From Dendrolimus kikuchii (lineage: Eukaryota; Arthropoda; Insecta; Lepidoptera; Lasiocampidae): DNA of 64,000 nucleotides. Below, piece by piece: positions 10,916 to 22,433 of this stretch (the first letter of the stretch is position 1; each line of letters opens with the position of its first letter). Under the pieces are notes generated by a model, which worked only from the letters and a program-made list of their open reading frames with translations, searched no databases and had not been told where the DNA came from. The DNA lies in NCBI GenBank assembly GCA_019925095.2, contig CM034401.1, positions 11,133,338 to 11,197,337 of the forward strand, given 5' to 3'. A program made the translations under genes and the position numbers.

Positions 10916-13095
10916 TTGTTTAATATTTATTTTCATCCACGCTTAAATTGAAATTCCTGCGGGATTCCCAAGCCACAAAGTACCGCAGCATTTAAAAAAG
11001 AATGAAAGCTATTGTTGTAGTGATAACTGTGTCTGTATAAGTAAATTTTTATGCAACCGAGCAACTTCGAACCGCTCCCGGGAAAATTTCCGAGGGATTC
11101 CAGAGATAAAAAGTATCACACATTATTAAATACAATTTGCTATCTATCAGTGAAAAAATGGCATTTAAATAGATCTTTTGAAGTGAAACTTCTATATAGA
11201 CGGGGTCTTAGGATTTTTCTGTCACGAAAAAGCCGTGTGGAGGAGTGGCATAAATTTAGACTAGACATGGTGAGAGGCGGCAAATTTTAGAGTAGACTAT
11301 GGAAGCGTTTTTTAGTTCCGGATCGAATTCAGTTTTTTTTGTTTGATACAATAAAATATGTTTAAATAATTTTGTTTGATAAAATAAAATATATTTAAAT
11401 AATACATTCATTAAAATGTACCTTACCTAACCAAATCATAATTTGCAGTAAACCTGCGTAAAATCGAAATGTGTGCTGGGACACATAGGAGAAGTGCGGT
11501 GCGATGCGGTTTTTGCTGATCGACAGTAAATTTTTTGACTTAAAATCTGGGCTACTTGCTACTTTTTATCCTGGGAATCTTGCGGGAAATTTTCTGGGAT
11601 TGATTTAAAATGGCCAGATTAAAAAGAAACGAATTTCAATGTTATTTTTTCACTGATCAATAGCAAATTCTATGTAATAAAATATACCATTTTTTATCCT
11701 ATTATTATTAAAATTTTCCCGGGAGCAGTTTATAATTGTTCGGGTGCATAAAAGTTAACTTATTCCGACAAAGTTTTCACTAAAACGATAGCTTACATCC
11801 CTTTTCCAATGCTGTGGTACTTTTTGTCCCGGGAATTTCAAATCAAGCGAGGACGAAGTCGCGAACATATCCTAGTAGACGAATATGAACATTTAAAATT
11901 AAAATATTTGTGTTTTGCTGAAGAAGAATATTTATACCAAAATTTTATTAAAAGGTCTGTAATACTGTTAGTTAGCCCGAATTCGGGACCACATTCCTAT
12001 AACTTCAATAACGTGGAATGTTCCCAAAATACTTGTAACCTCGTTTGTTAACTGGTCTTTAATTTCATTATAATGTTTGTAAAAGGGACATAGATGTTTG
12101 AAGGGATCGAAAATCACTTTGGGAAGAATGTTTACGTGGTTTTTAATTCACACAACGATAAGCCCGCGACTTCGTCCACGCTTGACTTAAAATTTCCGCG
12201 GGATTTCCGGGACACAAAATACCACATCATTTTGAATAAAAAATGCTGTAGAAAAGTGCTGTCGAAATTGAAAAAGGATGTAAGCAATAATTTTAGTGAA
12301 AACTGTATCGGAATATGCTATTTTTTATGCACCCAAACAACTATAAACCGTTCCTAGGAAAATTCCTGCGAGATAAAAAAATGTATATTCTATTACATAC
12401 AATTTGCTTTTGCATTTTTCTTGTGAACAATAATATAAATCAAGTAGCTATTGGTTACTTGTGTGCCTAGTAGCTATTTATTTTATATTATTTTCCACAA
12501 GTTTGTTATGATTACTTGGTTTTATTGCTGCTTTTTTGTCTTTACAATATTTTTTGCCTGAAGTATGAATCTTCGAGTTGCTATAAAATTTGTTGTTTTG
12601 AATATAGGAGTATACCTGCCAATTGGCTTATAACTATGATTATTTTCATACATCACGGATTTAATTATAGATGGAGTTAAAATATTTCATTATATTACTA
12701 AGATATGCCCTCGACTTCGTCTACGATTGAGTTGAAACCGCGGGTTTCCCGGGACTTAAAATACCGCAGCGTTTAAAAAGGAATGTAAACTATCGTTTCA
12801 GTGAAAACTGTGTTGGGATACGTAAATGTTTATGCACCAAAAAAAACTACAACCCGCTCCCGGGTAAATTCCCGCGCAATTTGAGATAAAAAATATTACA
12901 CATTTTATTACATAAATTTGCCATCCATCAGTGAAAAAATCACATTGGGATTCGATTTTTTTTAATCTGACCATTTAAAACCATTCCCAGAAAAATTCCA
13001 GCGACATTCCCGGGATAGAAACTAGCGAACACTGCATCTAAATTGGTCCAGTAATTTTTACACCAATCCCGAACAAATAGACAATAATCTTAAAA
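10916..13095. repeat. Cluster of at least four copies of one dispersed repeat (family C)
   Basis: The same blocks recur at about 10935-11340, 11560-11840, 12160-12400 and 12705-13080. They are a CCCGCGACTTCGTCCACG-like head, a 'CGCGGGATTTCCGGGA' block, ATACCGCAGC, a GTGAAAACTGTGT block, ATGCAACC...AACCGCTCCCGGGAAAAT and GGGATAAAAAGT. Copies are diverged and partly overlapping. The open frames within (11051-11290, 11809-12051, 12094-12357) follow repeat sequence and are not genes. Confidence 0.75.
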
Positions 13096-14715
13096 AAAAA
13101 ATGCATCGTGTTCTTCATTGTTTATATAGTGTATTCCAGTTGTTGTTTTTTTTAATAGCTTCAATATGCAGACACGGCACGTTTAGAAATTTATAATATT
13201 ATTGATTTAATTCTACGAAAAGATGATATGAAGATTTGGGTACGACATAGGACGTGACACTGTCATGGCCTGACCCGACCCCAAATTATTGGTTTAAGAT
13301 AAAAGGACGTAGGGATATTATTATACGTAAATTTGGATATCATCGAAAAATAAACGACTAATAAGAACAAAATATACAACAAAATTATTAAAATTCTAAT
13401 TTACAAACCAATAGCTTGCAAATAAGTACATCATCCGTCGGTCTGTTGCCAACGCAGTAATACCAACTCTTCTCGATCCAATTTCCAAATACTCTGTGCC
13501 ATATAATAGTGTAAGACCTAATTTGTGGTACCATGGAAAATAGGACGCTCTTTACTCCTTATTGTGTAGCAACAACGTAAAATAACATAATCACACAGCG
13601 AAATCCTTTTGCATTAAGGTCTATTGTACTTGTATGATTATATTGATTCCAATATATCAAATTATTATTAGCCCAATCAAGATTATCGATGTGTAGATAA
13701 CTGTTTATTGTACACCTAAGCATAGACAAACATTATTATCATACTTTTGATTATGAAATGAAACCAACACGATTATAAGACATGTCAATGTGCTACTTAA
13801 TATCGTGTTGTGCATTCTTTGTATATCTACAGATGCAAGTTAAAATACCGCATAATGAAGGGTTTCGTTAAGTTGAATAATATCATAATAATTATTTTAA
13901 CATTTGGCTACAAAGCCCTAAAAAAAATATTTTATTGAAAATAACCCAAAACCAATTCAATGGATGTTGTCTTTTCTTTGAATATTTTTAAGCTATACCA
14001 TCTAATTTTTTATGAGACTTTCCCACTTCAAAATGAAAAAACTATCGGGTCGGGCTCTTTTTATTAATATTATTTTTGAGGCGAATTTCTTTTAAAGTTA
14101 CATTAAAATTTTATTTAGTAATATTGAACACTTGTTTTAAAATATTCCATAGGTACGTGGGTTTATTATATTATATCCCCTCTTTGCTTTAATAATGTGT
14201 TGAAGCTGAATCTTGAAAATTGAAATTTTAGAAAACTTTTTTCAACCTTTAATAAAATAATGGCATCGAAACGAATAATTTTTTTCAGTAAATCTACTAT
14301 GGATTTTAAAAAATACCATATAATTCGTTTCGATACAGTTATTTTTTGATAGGTAAAAATAAAATGTTTTCAAGATTATCATTATTGAAGGAAAGAGGCG
14401 ATACACATACACACTCCGGACTTTTTTATTTCTCAATTACATATATGGCTGACGCGCCCAATTTGGTTTTTTCGTGTATTCACTACACTATTTAATAGCG
14501 GCTTATATCAGGTAAGTACCGTATCTTACCATACATACATACCATAAACTCTTTTAACTTACCAATGGTAAAATATCTAGTTGTAGAGTTATGTCAAATT
14601 TTAATCAGTGATTAAGCAAATCAATATATATTAAAATATAGAAACTCGATATTAGAGAATATACCTACCTACTTAACATCTGTATAGATCTAGCTGTTGT
14701 TGAGGAAAAACATGT
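13096..14715. other. AT-rich non-coding DNA, no gene seen
   Basis: Contains a (TAG)-poor, AT-rich sequence with a local CATACATACATACCATA stretch near 14531. No domain, repeat partner or convincing splice-bounded frame was found. Confidence 0.35.
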
Positions 14716-15620
14716 CTGAAATACAGGACGGCAAAATAAAGTAGAAAATAATAGAGGCGCCACTTTCGCAAAATGTAAACTCTAGCAACTCTAATATGAG
14801 TTCAAGAATAATTTCGATACTTGTTAGTGATTTTTAATACGATATCAAACTTCGTGTAGGTATCAAGGTGCTTTGGTTACGACGTATGCATTTTGTCAAC
14901 GTAGCCTATGACGTTTACTTTAATAATAATTACTATAACTTTGTAAGCAAGAGCTGTAACACCTTGTGATAGTAAACAAACAATTATTTGACTAAAAGAA
15001 GATAAACTAACCATTACAAACCTATCATGTCGGCTGTTCTTTGGTAAATATCGTCTAATTATAACGAAAAGATTTTTGCTTCAAATTCCTCTAGACATCC
15101 TTGATTAACTATAAAAATTACTGCTCATGTGAAACTTGGTATTGTCACATGCGTATTTTGTTATTTTTAACGGTTTTTATACTCGGATCAATGTTAAAAT
15201 TAAAAGAAAATGGATAAATTCATCCACACTTCCTTGACACCTGGAAGTTATCCACTGTAAGTGGCGCTCGCTCCTTTATGCTATACGTGAGCAAGCTGTG
15301 AAATGTGCTCCCTCCCGCTGTTTTCCCAGAGCGCTACAATATGGGGCTCTTCAAACAGCGCTTAAACAGATTTTTAAAGTCTCAACGAGGTAGGCAAAGC
15401 ATGGGCCCCTTAGTGTTGCAGATATCCATAGGCGACGGTAGCCACTTGCCATCAAGTGGAACCGTCTGCCAGTTTGCCTGTAAGGAAATATAAAAAAAAC
15501 GCTTTTTTATGATTCAGTGACCTTGTCCATAGATAAAATAGAATATTGCCAGAAGGTAAAAAAATTAGTTCTCGGTCTGGTTATGGTCAGGTCATACATA
15601 AACAGGCATGAAGATTTTAT
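14716..15620 (+). repeat. Segment also present inverted at 61235-61812, interrupted by a LINE end
   Basis: From CAGGACGGCAAAATAAAGTA (14722) to GGTCAGGTCATACATAAA (about 15590) the sequence matches the reverse complement of 61235-61812 with modest divergence. Shared blocks include TTTGTAAGCAAGAGCTGTAA, AGATTTTTGCTTCAAATTC and AGAATATTGCCAGAAGGTAA. The present copy holds an additional LINE 3' end at about 15225-15500, which is absent from the other copy. No coding frame is preserved. Confidence 0.8.
15225..15500 (+). pseudogene. LINE 3' end with ORF2 C-terminus and tail
   Basis: The frame LPPAVFPERYNMGLFKQRLN is the usual end of an insect LINE reverse-transcriptase ORF, where a Leu-Pro/Phe-Pro motif is followed by a basic helix. 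After it comes the lepidopteran LINE tail GATATCCATAGGCGACGGTA, CCATCAAGTGG, then an A-rich end. It is 5'-truncated and interrupts the segment shared with 61.2-61.8 kb, so it was inserted after those copies separated. Confidence 0.75.
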
Positions 15621-16370
15621 AAGGGTATTTTTTGTTTTTAACGTACCAGCTAGAAAACCCTAAAAACAAATGTTCTCTAGCCGAATAATGAATCCATTTC
15701 CTTTAAAATTCCGTATAAGTTTTGAGCTCTATTTTAAGAAACCGTAAAGCGAAGAACGCTTAGGGAAATCAGGAAAGGTAGAGAAAAATTCTGTTCGTAT
15801 GGTACGGAAGTTACCAGCATTTTATGTTCTTAGAGACAGAGGAAGTAATTTATTCTACTTACCTACTATCCATACAAAAGTTTTGTCGTCAACAAATAAT
15901 TATTATTACAACTGTTTATTTCCATTAAACAAGTAATGTTGTGTACATACTGTAATAAATCACGCGAAATGGCAGTCATGAAACTCAAATAAACTGTTGC
16001 AGTCTCGTTAGTTTAAACCTATTTGCTATTTGAATATGATTGATTTTTACAATGCCAAATTCTGTTTTTTGTCCAGTGAAAATTATTGAGAGAAATAAAC
16101 GTTCTATTTATAGTCATCCATTATTGTGTTTATTACATTTATACCAATAAATAACACAAAACCAGGATATTCCTTGACACAAATTACGATATTTTCTATA
16201 CCGACCCCAACAGTATGGTCACCGTTACAGGACAACTACAACATAAACTATTGGGTAATTGGAAGATCAAGGAAATATTACAGTGAATAATATGAAGTTA
16301 TAGGAAATTGATCCTGACAGTACACATGACAAGGGGGTTCTTTTTCTTCTGCAGTACGTGCGAATATTGA
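15621..16370. other. No gene seen
   Basis: AT-rich non-coding DNA without repeat partners that I could find in the window. Confidence 0.35.
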
Positions 16371-16525
16371 GACTTGAGGGTAATTAGCTCTATGAGTTTG
16401 CGCATTCCAGTCACGTGGTGAAGTTTATTACACCTACCAGAGTGTATTTCGAAAGGATTGGAATGCGACTGCAGATAGCGTCCAAGTTAGGACGCTCTCT
16501 CCTTTCTCAACTTTAGCTCCCTACA
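16371..16525. repeat. Dispersed sequence, partner at 56735-56925
   Basis: TTTGCGCATTCCAGTCA, GTTTATTACACCT and a GATAGCG...ACGCTCTC block followed by CTCCTTTCTC occur in the same order and spacing as at 56735-56925 on the same strand. GC is raised relative to surroundings. Confidence 0.65.
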
Positions 16526-16584
16526 GTTTTCATCGTTTTTATTACGAAGCGGACAAACAAACAAATGGCTTAGCTCATGAAAAA

Positions 16585-16840
16585 TAATTACCATCACGTA
16601 TAGACGTTTTCAACACCGATGGCGAAGCCAAGGGTGATAAGTTATGGAATTAGAATAGGGGATGTGGTGGGATAGGAAGGATTGTATAAGGAGAAGGAGA
16701 CGGAGGAAGTGGGCCACCGGAACTCTCATTTATTGCACGACACATGATTATAGCTCAAGGTTCATTGTTTCAAGTCGATATTCTGTGAAAGCGTGATATC
16801 ACACCGATCTGACCCGCCCTAAGTGTTCTAATGTTAGAAA
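16585..16840. repeat. Dispersed repeat (family D), partner at 49725-50005
   Basis: TAGACGTTTTCAACACC, a G/A-rich middle (GGGATAGGAAGGATTG-like), then GCCACCGGAACTCTCA, a GATATTCTGTGAAAGCGTG block and ATCACACCGATCTGACC. The copy at 49725-50005 has the same order. Non-coding, class unknown. Confidence 0.7.
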
Positions 16841-17099
16841 TTGGCACGTGGCAAGAAAGCGAACTAATTGTAACAGTTCGCCGTACTTATAGTGTCGTTA
16901 CTTTATTTATAAAATTAATAAATACTTATGTAACCTGAAATTAATTGACAAACAGTTTCGATTCGACTATTTCAGCGGGGTGTTGACGCAAACATATTAC
17001 ATTTGTCAAAAAATAAATATTTCAGCAACATCTTGAAGTTAGTGCAAAATGGAAATTATTATTAATTACAATAGTTTGTTGTAGTAGTAATGTATGTAT

Positions 17100-17600
17100 A
17101 TAGTAATATTATGAAGTACTAGACATTGCCTCGCGACTGCGTCGCGTATCAAACCCTGGTCAGTAGCTTTAATTAACTTACACAAAAACTTAATTCGGTT
17201 TTTTTTACATATAATAATAACAAAGAAACTAAGTCCATATATTATGTCCACTTCGGATACATCGGGATAAAATGTATATTAAGTGTTAACACTAGTTATA
17301 AGCCAGCGCTATATCGAGTTTAATTTATATACTTTCGGTAGTTTCCAAAAAAGATGCGATCGCAGCGTCTTCTTTTTCGCTATTTTCGTGTATCTCATGA
17401 ATACGACGTCATTTATTGCGATAAAAATTATCCAAAGTTACACCCCGGGATATGATCTTGCTCTGTGTCGAGTTTCATTTAAACCCGTTTAGTAGTTTTC
17501 ACGTAATGCTGTAACAGACAGACAGAGAGAAAAAAATACCTAAAAATTGCATGTTCGGAATCTCTTGAGCCGAATTATCCCCCGTGATTTTTTTCACTGT
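17100..17600 (+). repeat. Dispersed repeat (family B), partner at 33630-34150
   Basis: Shares with 33630-34150 the ordered blocks AAACTAAGTCCATATA, GATAAAATGT, CGACGTCATTTATTG, a GTCGAGTTTCATTTAAA-like run, CAGTAGTTTTCACGTAATGC and CGGAATCTC...GAATTATCCCCC. The motif style (GGGATAAAA, TAGTAGTTTTCACG, CAGACAGAC) resembles family A, so the two may be distantly related. The head at 17128 (CTCGCGACTGCGTCGCG) resembles family C. Confidence 0.65.
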
Positions 17601-18580
17601 TTTTAATGCATTGAACATTCAACACAAACTTGAACCATTTACCAATTTATTATAATATAGGCGGTAAAGTCTCGATACATATTATATAATTATATATACT
17701 ATACTTGGAGTGTTCCCCGCGTGGTCAACGATCATCGCTTTTCATTAGCAATGATGATGAAGCACGCCGAACTGGACCCAAATTCTGCTATTAGGATGTT
17801 GTCAGAATGGTCGACCACTGGCATCAGATAATTGCATTTTTATACAAAGGTAACCACTATGACGCCAATGGCCAACCATTCTGACGGTATTGTAAAAGCA
17901 GAAGTGCGGGGGCCTTGTTTGTCTGTAGCACGCTGTGCGACTTCTTTTTGCCACAGGAGTTTGCAGCTGTTTGCTTTAGCGACTTCTTTGCTGGATTAGG
18001 CTTCACTAACTATTAATAAAACAATTAAATATACCGAACTAGAGTTCAATCCTCATCTTCGGACTATATAAAGATTTTAAGTGAGCAACGAGCCCGTTAG
18101 AAGGTGCCTAATCTAGCAAAAATTCCCTAATCGACAACAATTGAAAATGTTCTCACCCGTTAACTTTTCAGTAAGCGACCAAATACAAAGAAACATTCTT
18201 CTCGCATTCCTAACAAAGTACTTTACACGATTCAACCGAAATTACTTTCATCAGAACCAAATTGCCACTTTGTTTTAAACTCCTTGAATTCTGTTAAGCT
18301 CTATAAACTAAACTGGTAAATCTCACGAGGGACCCTGATTTAAATAAGATTGCGTTTTTAATGTTCTTCTCTCAATTATAGCCACTGCGGGTAAGAATGG
18401 CGACGGCGGGCGGTTCCTTCATTTTAATTCACGGCAGACCGTGTCTATAAAACATTGCTATGTCAATTCGCTAAGATAACGACAAGTTTACATTGAATAG
18501 ACTTTTACTTCGTCGAGAATATTGCAATTAATTAAACATAATGTAGGTACACAATGTTATAATATTTTATTATCTTAAGT
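17601..18580. other. Non-coding spacer; no gene recognised
   Basis: A less AT-rich patch at 17710-17980 has no coding frame that I can support; the remainder is AT-rich. Confidence 0.35.
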
Positions 18581-18584
18581 CATT

Positions 18585-18760
18585 CTCCTATACGTCTATG
18601 TCACTTTACTGATCTTAAACCGCTGGATCGATTTAGATGAAAATAATGTGCGCGTATGTGTGTGAGTGGTTCATAAGACGGTTTATACTTATTCAAATTG
18701 GACCATATAGGCGGCGCTGCAATCGGGTGCTAGTTTTATTTTTTCAGGACAAAATAACGT
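18585..18760. repeat. Lepidopteran-type dispersed repeat fragment
   Basis: TACGTCTATGTCACTTTACT, 'CCGCTGGATCGATTTAGATG', a GTGTGTGAGTGG run and GGCGGCGCTGC...CTAGTTTT. The overall plan (statement of a target-like head, 'accgatttngat', then 'ggcgctg' and 'agctagtt') parallels the repeat at 31855-32032. Confidence 0.45.
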
Positions 18761-18875
18761 TTACAGGACCACCAGTATAAATATATCATAGTATACATTA
18801 ACACAAAAAGGATTTTAAGTAAACTAAAAGTATTTTCTTAAGTTAAAACTAAACCGCATAAAATACACAATTTTA

Positions 18876-18996
18876 CAGGAAAACATGAATCTCAATGTCG
18901 ATGACGGCAGGAGGCGTTCCCAAAATGTCGGACACAGTTCCCACATTAAATGGTAACGCCAATTCATGGCCCCTTAAATAGCAGGCAATAATAAGT
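18876..18996 (-). pseudogene. Possible coding remnant, unidentified
   Basis: On the minus strand a frame ending at a stop near 18888 reads CYLRGHELALPFNVGTV, then SDILGTPPAVIDIEIHVFL. It is only about 40 codons with an in-frame stop upstream and no start. The composition is more protein-like than its flanks. It could be a transposon or retro-pseudogene remnant. I do not recognise the family. Confidence 0.25.
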
Positions 18997-19129
18997 TTTA
19001 CTTAGTCTACCTATTTATTTCTTGGAGTTTCAAATTTAACCCAGGAAGATATATAGATATATGTAGGCACTCAGATAGAAAAAGCTCTTACTATATATAG
19101 CTTTTAGTTAATGATGCAAGTTATTAACA

Positions 19130-19235
19130 TTTATAACATTACAAAAATAAACAATAAGCGTGTATGTACTCTAAAAACTTTCATAGAAATTAAGTTGAGA
19201 AAAAGGATACGGAACTCGAGTCCGTAGAGTTGTTA
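19130..19235 (-). repeat. Dispersed sequence, inverted relative to 26025-26125
   Basis: The reverse complement gives CTCTACGGACTCGAGTTCCG, TATCCTTTTT, CTTAATTTCTATGAAA and ACACGCTTATTGTTT, which match 26028-26110 in order and spacing. Confidence 0.75.
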
Positions 19236-19389
19236 AAAAAAAATTAAACTTTATAGACTAAAAGTATTTTCAGCCACGTAATAAGTACGCCACGTAATTA
19301 TAAGTATCCTAATTAAATTGCATACAACATTTAGCAAAAGCTTAATTACGTTTATGTGCTCATTGTTCTGATTTGTGGATGCATACTCA

Positions 19390-19665
19390 GTAATGGATTT
19401 ACACTAGGGGCACTAGGGGCTAGTGTCTAGGGCGGCAAAATTTTCGAGGGCGGCAAAATTTGGTACAGCAATAAAAATTCAACTTCCTGCTATAAAATCA
19501 ATAATTTTCAAAAAATTGGGAGGTTATTGGTTTCATGCCAAATCTTAAGAATCCAGTTCTTATTAGATATTTTTGTTTTGAAGTCTAGTTACAGTGCATA
19601 GATAATAGGGCGGTATATTTCACGGTGCCCCAGGGCGGCACTTAAGGTAAATCCGGCTCTGTGCA
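19390..19665. repeat. Dispersed 'GGGCGGCA' repeat
   Basis: AGTAATGGATTTACACTAGG opens and GGTGCCCCAGGGCGGCACTT, AAGGTAAATCCGGCTCTG close the segment, with GGGCGGCAAAATTTT repeated inside. The end motifs AATGGATTTAC and GTAAATCCGG are roughly complementary, so this may be an inverted-repeat element. Non-coding. Confidence 0.55.
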
Positions 19666-19747
19666 TACTTTAACGAATTACTGACAAATTGTTAATTAGT
19701 ACAAAGTTTGGGGGAAAATATCATGCAATAAATGTAATAACAGCTCC

Positions 19748-20045
19748 ATAGGTATACGTTCCACTGCTGAGCTCGGTTCTTCAGGTTCTAGGAGGGGACA
19801 GTATACACAACACGCTTGTCCAAGGCCGATTAACTGGTTCCATGTATCGGTTATCTAGCTGTGCAGGTTTCATCACGGTGTTTTGCTTCCCCGTTAGCAC
19901 GTAGGTAGTAATGGTAACAATATGCACATTATGTCAGAAAACTGCCTTAGTGGTGCATGCTATCCGGCCGCGTTTCGAACCCGCAACCCTGGTCCTTCGA
20001 GTTTGGGACACAATTGCGCAAACCACTAAGCTACCACAGCATATC
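19748..20045 (-). mobile_element. tRNA-derived SINE, copy 2
   Basis: On the minus strand the head GTGGTAGCTTAGTGGTTTGC (box A) begins near 20041. A good box B, GGGTTCGAAACGC, lies at about 19970-19985. The body matches copy 1, including AATGTGCATATTGTTACCAT, AAACCTGCACAGCTAGATAA and TTGGACAAGCGTG. Box B is better kept than in copy 1. Internal RNA polymerase III promoter elements are the expected mode of expression for such elements. Confidence 0.85.
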
Positions 20046-20974
20046 ATCGTCGTGAAATCAATATTATGACTTAAATTACAATCACCAAAATGTGGGCAAC
20101 ACTAATATTAAATTAAATTAACAATGTTTTATATTGTGTTTTGTTTTCAGTATTTTTTAGAATAAACGGACGGCTTTTCACTTTTGACCGTATTTAATTT
20201 GTTAAACCCAAGATCCAGCAGGATAACCGAGCATCCACAGTCCAGTGTTGCCAGGAAGGTAATATCCATATAGTTTTCCACATAAATAATTTAAAAGATT
20301 GCAAGAAAGATTCAATTTATAGCAAAAGATTTAATAATATCATCAAAATTTAATGAACTCATTAATTTAATGAGTTAAATGCGAAATTCTACTTTAGTAT
20401 TTTTAATTGAAAACTTGACCCGTTATTAAAAGAAGAAGATAAAAGAAGAATTAACTTTTTAATCGAATTGATAAATGATGTTTTAAGATTCCCTTAAGGC
20501 TGTTATGAGTTATATAATTATTAATCTCATACAAAAGATAGCAAGGTTCACGGACGATTAACATCAAGGTCTCCAATCACATAAAAACTTTTGCTAATTA
20601 ACTACCTGCACAAGTATACCTACTTTCTGTAACAAATAAAAATAACAATACCGTGTATGATTATATTTTACTTACTTGCGTAGGTATTTTAGTGTTAGAG
20701 GGATATGTATACATTGTTTTCCTAAGAAAATGATTTTGGTTCACACGATTTTTGCAAACAAGTATATTTCTTAATGATCTTTAAATATCTTAGTTACTTG
20801 ATTAATCTTATAGTCAGATATTAAACTAGAAAATGTTTTAAATTAATCATCTAAATACACATCTTAATTATTTATTCAAAAGTTTAGACATCTATAGCAA
20901 AAGGATTCATTAAAAGACCATTAACCTGCAAATAATGTTTGAATATTTTTAAATAAGGCTTTTAGTTTTAATTA
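20046..20974. other. AT-rich non-coding DNA, no gene seen
   Basis: Very AT-rich between two SINE copies; no frame or repeat supported. Confidence 0.4.
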
Positions 20975-21254
20975 AGGTGTGGCAGCTCAGCGAGTAAGAC
21001 GTCTTATTTCAATGACGTAGGTTCGAATAGCGGACCCTGGACATTGGAGTGAACACTCCGAACCGGGATTTAACGCTCGGATGATGATGCTGAGGTTCGA
21101 ATACTGGCCGGGGAACAAGCATCGTTTAGTAATTTTCTGATCTAATGTGCATAATACTATAATAATCACGTACGCTCACGGCAAAGAAACCCTCATATGC
21201 ATATTACCGATGCGTGAAAACCACCAATCCGAACCGAACACGCATAGCGAGTGT
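20975..21254 (+). mobile_element. tRNA-derived SINE, copy 3, rearranged head
   Basis: The box-A-like GTGGCAGCTCAGCGAGTAAG is followed by two box-B-like sequences, GTAGGTTCGAATAGCG near 21019 and GAGGTTCGAATACTGG near 21093. The body is shared with copies 1 and 2 (TTTCTGATCTAATGTGCATA, then CATATTACCGATG). The doubled box B suggests a dimeric or internally duplicated head. The end is at the target site of the retroposon that follows. Confidence 0.65.
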
Positions 21255-21577
21255 ATCAAACGTTCCCCTTTTTTTTACCAGGGGAAATCCGTTTGAGGAC
21301 TAAGCCGCGACAGGAGCAGAACCTTGGGAGGGATAATTCGCGACCTAGTGTAGGATTTGCCAGATCGGGGGTGGCACTAGCATGCCCAGTCAGAACTGGA
21401 GCCATGCTATTACCACTCCCCAGTTAAGGATACCTACTAAAATGCCTGGGTGTTCCGTCCTGCGCCTTATGCCAGGGCTACGGGTATATGGGATACCCAA
21501 CACCGCGTGCTCTGGCAGGCGTGGGCCTCACTCACAGGCCTCTTCTATTGCCGGGAGACTTCATCAAACGTTCCCCT
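21255..21577 (-). mobile_element. Small retroposon with 15-bp target-site duplication
   Basis: ATCAAACGTTCCCCT occurs at 21255-21269 and again at 21563-21577. Between them lies a GC-richer 293-bp insert. Read on the minus strand the insert ends GGATTTCCCCTGGT followed by a run of eight A, just before the duplication. This is the layout of a LINE-mobilised insertion oriented on the minus strand. No protein is encoded. The 65-codon frame at 21382-21579 runs across the insert boundary and is chance. Confidence 0.85.
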
Positions 21578-22433
21578 AATATAAGGAGGCCTAATCCCAA
21601 CAGCGAATCGTTTGTAGGCTGCTACAATTAACAATTTAATTGTATAAGTAAATTTATTTTAACTTTAATTCCGCATACAAAGTGGCAATTTCTTAAATAA
21701 ATTCCCAATATTGTTTTTATACATTATTAGAAAGTATACCTTCATAACTTAACTTTCTGCTCGCTTGACTGCAATTCCCGAACTTATTTAAAATTTAGCA
21801 ATAACATTAACAGCTGTATCCTAATGAAGCTTTATGAAAGCTGGTATATGAAGTTCCCAACAAACTTTTACTTTGTGATGCCAAGTGTGCCAGATTATGT
21901 AAGCCAAGATTACTTGACCAACAGAACGTTTAGGATCTTTCATTAAGTAAATATGGAAACTATTCTGAAATTAATTTTTGTCTCAATTCAAATATTATTT
22001 TCGTATCTTCTTCTACACTTTGTCTTACCAACATCATTCACTTTGACCTAAACGGAACCCTTACGAAGTCGTCATTTCTGTCTGCCCTACTTTTTATGTA
22101 TGACAGTCATTTAGCTCAGAAATTGATAAAATTTGACGGGCAGGTCAAGTCTTAATATTACTGTATAATGGTATAGTAAAACCACGAAACGCTTAGAATT
22201 TAGGGTTAATCCCTGGTTGAATATTTTCCCTAATGCACCTATATAGTAGTGGGTAGTTTCATCAGTCAGATCTTGAAAAGTCATAAAGATTTTTCTTACT
22301 GACTTTCTTATTGAAAAAAGAATACGTTTATTTGTCAAGGGCGACAAGCACAAAATTTATACAGTTAATGAACCAAAACAATTTTAGAGTTACATGCCCC
22401 AATGAAACAAATGGGACTGGCACTCGGTATATA
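21578..22433. other. Non-coding spacer
   Basis: AT-rich; no gene or repeat partner recognised. Confidence 0.4.
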
